DNA of 48,706 nt from Porphyromonas gingivicanis JCM 15907 (lineage in GTDB: Bacteria > Bacteroidota > Bacteroidia > Bacteroidales > Porphyromonadaceae): positions 1-48,706 of the forward strand of contig NZ_BAKX01000010.1 in NCBI RefSeq assembly GCF_000614585.1. Reading direction: 5' to 3'. The notes below the pieces were generated by a model. That model was not told where the DNA came from. It did not search any database and saw only the letters and a program-made list of their open reading frames with translations. This document shows positions 46,290-48,706 of the stretch, one piece after another (the first letter of the stretch is position 1; each line of letters opens with the position of its first letter). The position numbers and the translations under genes were made by a program.

Positions 46290-47849
46290 ATGACACATTG
46301 TTTTGTAAAGAAGTTATTTCTCTTTCCCATTGTCTTTTTCCTCTCTTTTCTTGCGCCTCTACCTGCCTATACACAGGAAGAAGATGAATATCCTGTGGAG
46401 CGCGCCAAAGAACCTTCGGGAGAGGGTACACAAGAGAATCCCTATAAAATAAGCTCTATTGAGCATCTTCTGTGGATTGCGGGAGAAGTGAATAGTAAAA
46501 AGTTTGACTTCACAGATGTTTACTTTGAGCAAACCCAGGATATTGATATGAGTGAAACCCGTTCGTGGAATGGGGGAAAGGGCTGGAAGCCCATAGGTGG
46601 ATACTACTATATTAATTACCTTTTGACCAAGGTAGGATTTAAGGGGATTTATGACGGAAAAAATTATACAATTAGAGGTTTGTATGAAAACCGCCCCCAA
46701 GCGATATATGGAGGTCTTTTTGGCTATGTATCTGGAGGGGAACTAAAGAATATACGTATAGAAGCCCCTGAAATTTTGGTTAGCGAAAATGCAGCCTGCT
46801 TACTGGCTTATCTTTTCGACGGTAAGGTAACCAATTGCCATGTTGTCGGCGGTAGTGTAGAGGCTGCTCTGTATGTTGGCGGTGTGGTAGGTTATATCTA
46901 TAGTGAAGCTGTGGTGTATGGCTGTTCATCGTCTGCTACTGTAAAAGGGCAAGATTGGATTGGTTCTATCGTTGGTTGGAGTAGCGAAGGGACCGTGGAG
47001 CACTGTACTGCACAGGGAACGGTGATAGCTCGAGATAATGGTCGCTATGCTGGAGGTGTAGTGGGTTATGTGATGCGTTCTAAAGTGCTTGAGTGCCGTG
47101 CAGTTAATCTTGATGTTCAGGGAAATGTATATGTTGGAGGTATAGCTGGAGGTAGTAAGGAAGCAGAGATTGCTCGTTGCTTAACAATAAAGAGTACCCT
47201 AAAGGGAGATAGCTTTATTGGTGGAGTCGTGGGAGCGCATGAGGAGGCTACCTTGCAAGATAGTTATAGTACAGCCACGGTCGAAGGTAATACTTTGTGT
47301 GGTGGTTTAGTAGGAAGGATGGCTTATTCTACTGCCTCTATTAAACATTGTTTTTCGGCAAGTCGGGTTGAATCTACTGATGCTTCTTGTGGTGCTTTTA
47401 TGGGAGCTAAAGCAGGCGGTGTTGTTATGGGATGCTACTATGCAAGTGATACCAATACCGCTCTTGAAGGGGTAGGAGGCACCTCTCATGCTGATGTAGA
47501 ACTTACAGCTCTCAATAGTGAGGCTATGCAAAAGGCTGCATCTTTCAAGGAGTGGGATTTTACCAACACGTGGGTAATTACCCAAGGACTCAATCATCCT
47601 GAATTGAAATGGCACACTTCGTTTCCTTCTGCTATCGATCGGATTATCAATCCTTTTAACGTTTGGTATAGCAATGGTGCGCTTAGGTTCTATTGTCCCA
47701 ACGAGGCAACTCTTTCCTTTACTCTCTACGATATTTGTGGTAGAGAGGTGTACAATGGACAAATAGTACAAAGCATCCCTTTGGTTTTGGAGCCTGGAGT
47801 CTACTTTGTACGTGTCAATACCACCGTTATAAAAGTGATAGTGCCGTAA
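46290..47849 (+). CDS. T9SS-secreted GLUG-motif beta-helix protein with C-terminal sorting domain
   Basis: 519 residues. Signal peptide (FLFPIVFFLSFLAPLPAYTQ), then a domain beginning GEGTQENPYKISSIEHLLWIAG and DIDMSETRSWNGGKGWKPIG, as in GLUG-repeat surface proteins. Repeats of the type GGVVGYIYSEAVVYGCSSSATV, GGVVGYVMRSKVLECRAVNL, GGIAGGSKEAEIARC and GGLVGRMAYSTASIKHCFSA predict a parallel beta-helix. C-terminal CTD: WYSNGALRFYCPNEATLSF, LYDICGREVYNG and GVYFVRVNTTVIKVIVP. Starts 20 bp after the first cargo gene. Likely a surface adhesin; ligand unknown. Frame intact. Confidence 0.88.
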   Translation: MTHCFVKKLFLFPIVFFLSFLAPLPAYTQEEDEYPVERAKEPSGEGTQENPYKISSIEHLLWIAGEVNSKKFDFTDVYFEQTQDIDMSETRSWNGGKGWKPIGGYYYINYLLTKVGFKGIYDGKNYTIRGLYENRPQAIYGGLFGYVSGGELKNIRIEAPEILVSENAACLLAYLFDGKVTNCHVVGGSVEAALYVGGVVGYIYSEAVVYGCSSSATVKGQDWIGSIVGWSSEGTVEHCTAQGTVIARDNGRYAGGVVGYVMRSKVLECRAVNLDVQGNVYVGGIAGGSKEAEIARCLTIKSTLKGDSFIGGVVGAHEEATLQDSYSTATVEGNTLCGGLVGRMAYSTASIKHCFSASRVESTDASCGAFMGAKAGGVVMGCYYASDTNTALEGVGGTSHADVELTALNSEAMQKAASFKEWDFTNTWVITQGLNHPELKWHTSFPSAIDRIINPFNVWYSNGALRFYCPNEATLSFTLYDICGREVYNGQIVQSIPLVLEPGVYFVRVNTTVIKVIVP

Positions 47850-47925
47850 ATGGCTTTCGATTAATCTATCAATGTAGCTACTATTAGAGTAATAATAGCT
47901 GTATTACTTCTTTAACTGTAAAAAA

Positions 47926-48706
47926 GGGCTGTGTCAAAATCAGATTTTGGCGCAGCCCCTTCTTTTGTCAAGCAGACAGTTGTACTTTTGATAACCCTGA
48001 AACTGAATGCGGCGATACTGTCCTCAAAAAGTGTGTAAGCCCCGTAGCTCTTAACTTTGAGGTAAGAAGAAAAAACAAACTAAGAACAATGGAGCTTACA
48101 ACATCACAAAAGTCGGCATTTATTTCTGAAATGCTATCATCGGAGTCAGGTATTAACGAACTTATTCGTGTATTATTGAACACCTTCTCCAAGCAAGAAC
48201 GTTCTCTTTTTGTCCAAGAGCATAAAGGCGAACAGTGCAATGGTTTCCGTCCCCGTCGATGGCGGGGCTATGGCTGTAGCTTTGAGCTTCGGATTCCACG
48301 TACTCGTTCAGGGCATTTCCAGCCCCTGATTTTGGGCATCCTCTCCCATCAGGAAAGCGAACGCGCCCTGCTCTTCCATGAACTTTATACGCGAGGACTT
48401 TCGTGCGAAGATATTGGCGCCGTGTGCGAACGCCTCTATGGACATCACTATAGTAAACAGCAAGTTAGCTTCCTTTCCAATACGAGTAAGGCAGAGATAT
48501 CCAAGTGGTTAGAACGCCAATTGTCTCCTCACTATTTGGCAGTGTACATTGATGCAACGTTTGCCTTTACTCGGCGAGAGGATAGTGTCTCTAAGGAGGC
48601 TTACTACACGATGCTGGGTCTACTTCCAGATGGTAGTCGCGAGGTGCTTTGTGTGGTGAATCATCCCACAGAGGGAGCGTTGAATTGGGAGGCGGAGTTG
48701 AAATCT
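47926..48706 (+). mobile_element. IS256-family insertion sequence, left part
   Basis: The transposase gene is cut by the window edge. About 160 bp before it a 16-bp hairpin, GGGCTGTGTCAAAATC (47926-47941) with GATTTTGGCGCAGCCC (47943-47958), is taken as the left end. The right end and any target duplication lie outside. The hairpin followed by CTTCTTTT could also end the cargo gene transcript at 47849, or shield the transposase from read-through. Confidence 0.75.
48089..48706 (+). CDS. IS256-family (mutator-type) transposase, N-terminal 206 codons, cut by window edge
   Basis: Starts at the ATG 48089 (MELTTSQKSAFISEMLSSES) and stays open to the last base. FRPRRWRGYGCSFELRIPR, FQPLILG-type central region, ELYTRGLSCEDIGAVCERLYG and the catalytic region YLAVYIDATFAFTRR (first Asp of the DDE triad) with AYYTMLGLLPDGSREVL and NHPTEGALNWEAELK match the mutator family (PF00872). 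The second Asp and Glu lie outside the window. Confidence 0.93.
   Translation, partial: MELTTSQKSAFISEMLSSESGINELIRVLLNTFSKQERSLFVQEHKGEQCNGFRPRRWRGYGCSFELRIPRTRSGHFQPLILGILSHQESERALLFHELYTRGLSCEDIGAVCERLYGHHYSKQQVSFLSNTSKAEISKWLERQLSPHYLAVYIDATFAFTRREDSVSKEAYYTMLGLLPDGSREVLCVVNHPTEGALNWEAELKS

Overview
The window looks like a chromosomal segment from a Bacteroidota bacterium, most probably a Porphyromonas or close relative. The evidence is a type IX secretion (T9SS) protein of PorE architecture, two proteins with T9SS C-terminal sorting domains, several Bacteroidota-only families (DUF3256, DUF4301, DUF4827), TonB-dependent outer-membrane uptake, a butyryl-CoA dehydrogenase/EtfAB operon, and many Bacteroidota-type -7 promoter boxes (TAnnTTTG).

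Layout. 1-401 is the leader-proximal end of a CRISPR array that runs off the left edge; it is read leftward, its leader is on the right, and no cas gene is present. 1166-4354 (-) holds a small secreted histidine-motif protein followed by a TonB-dependent receptor. 4683-7645 (-) is the bcd-etfB-etfA operon. 8088-8393 (-) is a small acetyltransferase-like protein. 8594-14926 (+) runs DUF3256, a membrane-anchored coiled-coil protein, DUF4301, Xaa-Pro aminopeptidase, gamma carbonic anhydrase-like protein and a transaldolase-like aldolase. 15893-22170 (-) is a compact operon queD-queE-porE-rfbC-FAH-like-uvrB. 22492-22562 (-) is tRNA-Gln. 23049-25801 (-) has a repeat-bearing lipoprotein and a radical SAM protein. 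26055-29725 (+) has a DEAD-box helicase, a ROK regulator and a Na/Ca exchanger. 29910-32921 (-) has bioD and a Rel/SpoT enzyme. 33227-43560 (+) has a DHH phosphoesterase, DUF4827 lipoprotein, phosphoglucosamine mutase, RlmD, lytic transglycosylase, ABC-F ATPase, FtsX-like permease and cardiolipin synthase. 44199-47849 (+) encodes two T9SS cargo proteins, and the window ends inside an IS256-family insertion sequence.

Two features cut across the genes. First, about twenty reading-frame breaks affect fifteen genes, including ones that should be essential or well conserved (uvrB, rel, glmM). Nearly all are repaired by restoring one base, usually in a 2-4 base homopolymer and most often C on the coding strand. 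I read them as consensus-sequence errors and give joined coordinates, with each break described. Second, five intergenic regions carry the same degenerate minisatellite with an exact 22-bp period, a dispersed repeat family that the genes do not explain.

The clearest leads for new biology are the 22-bp minisatellite family, the His-motif secreted protein paired with a TonB receptor that has a Cys pair in its plug, the FAH-fold protein that seems to have lost its metal ligands, and the pair of adjacent T9SS cargo proteins next to an IS element. I saw no convincing new multi-gene defence or biosynthetic system.
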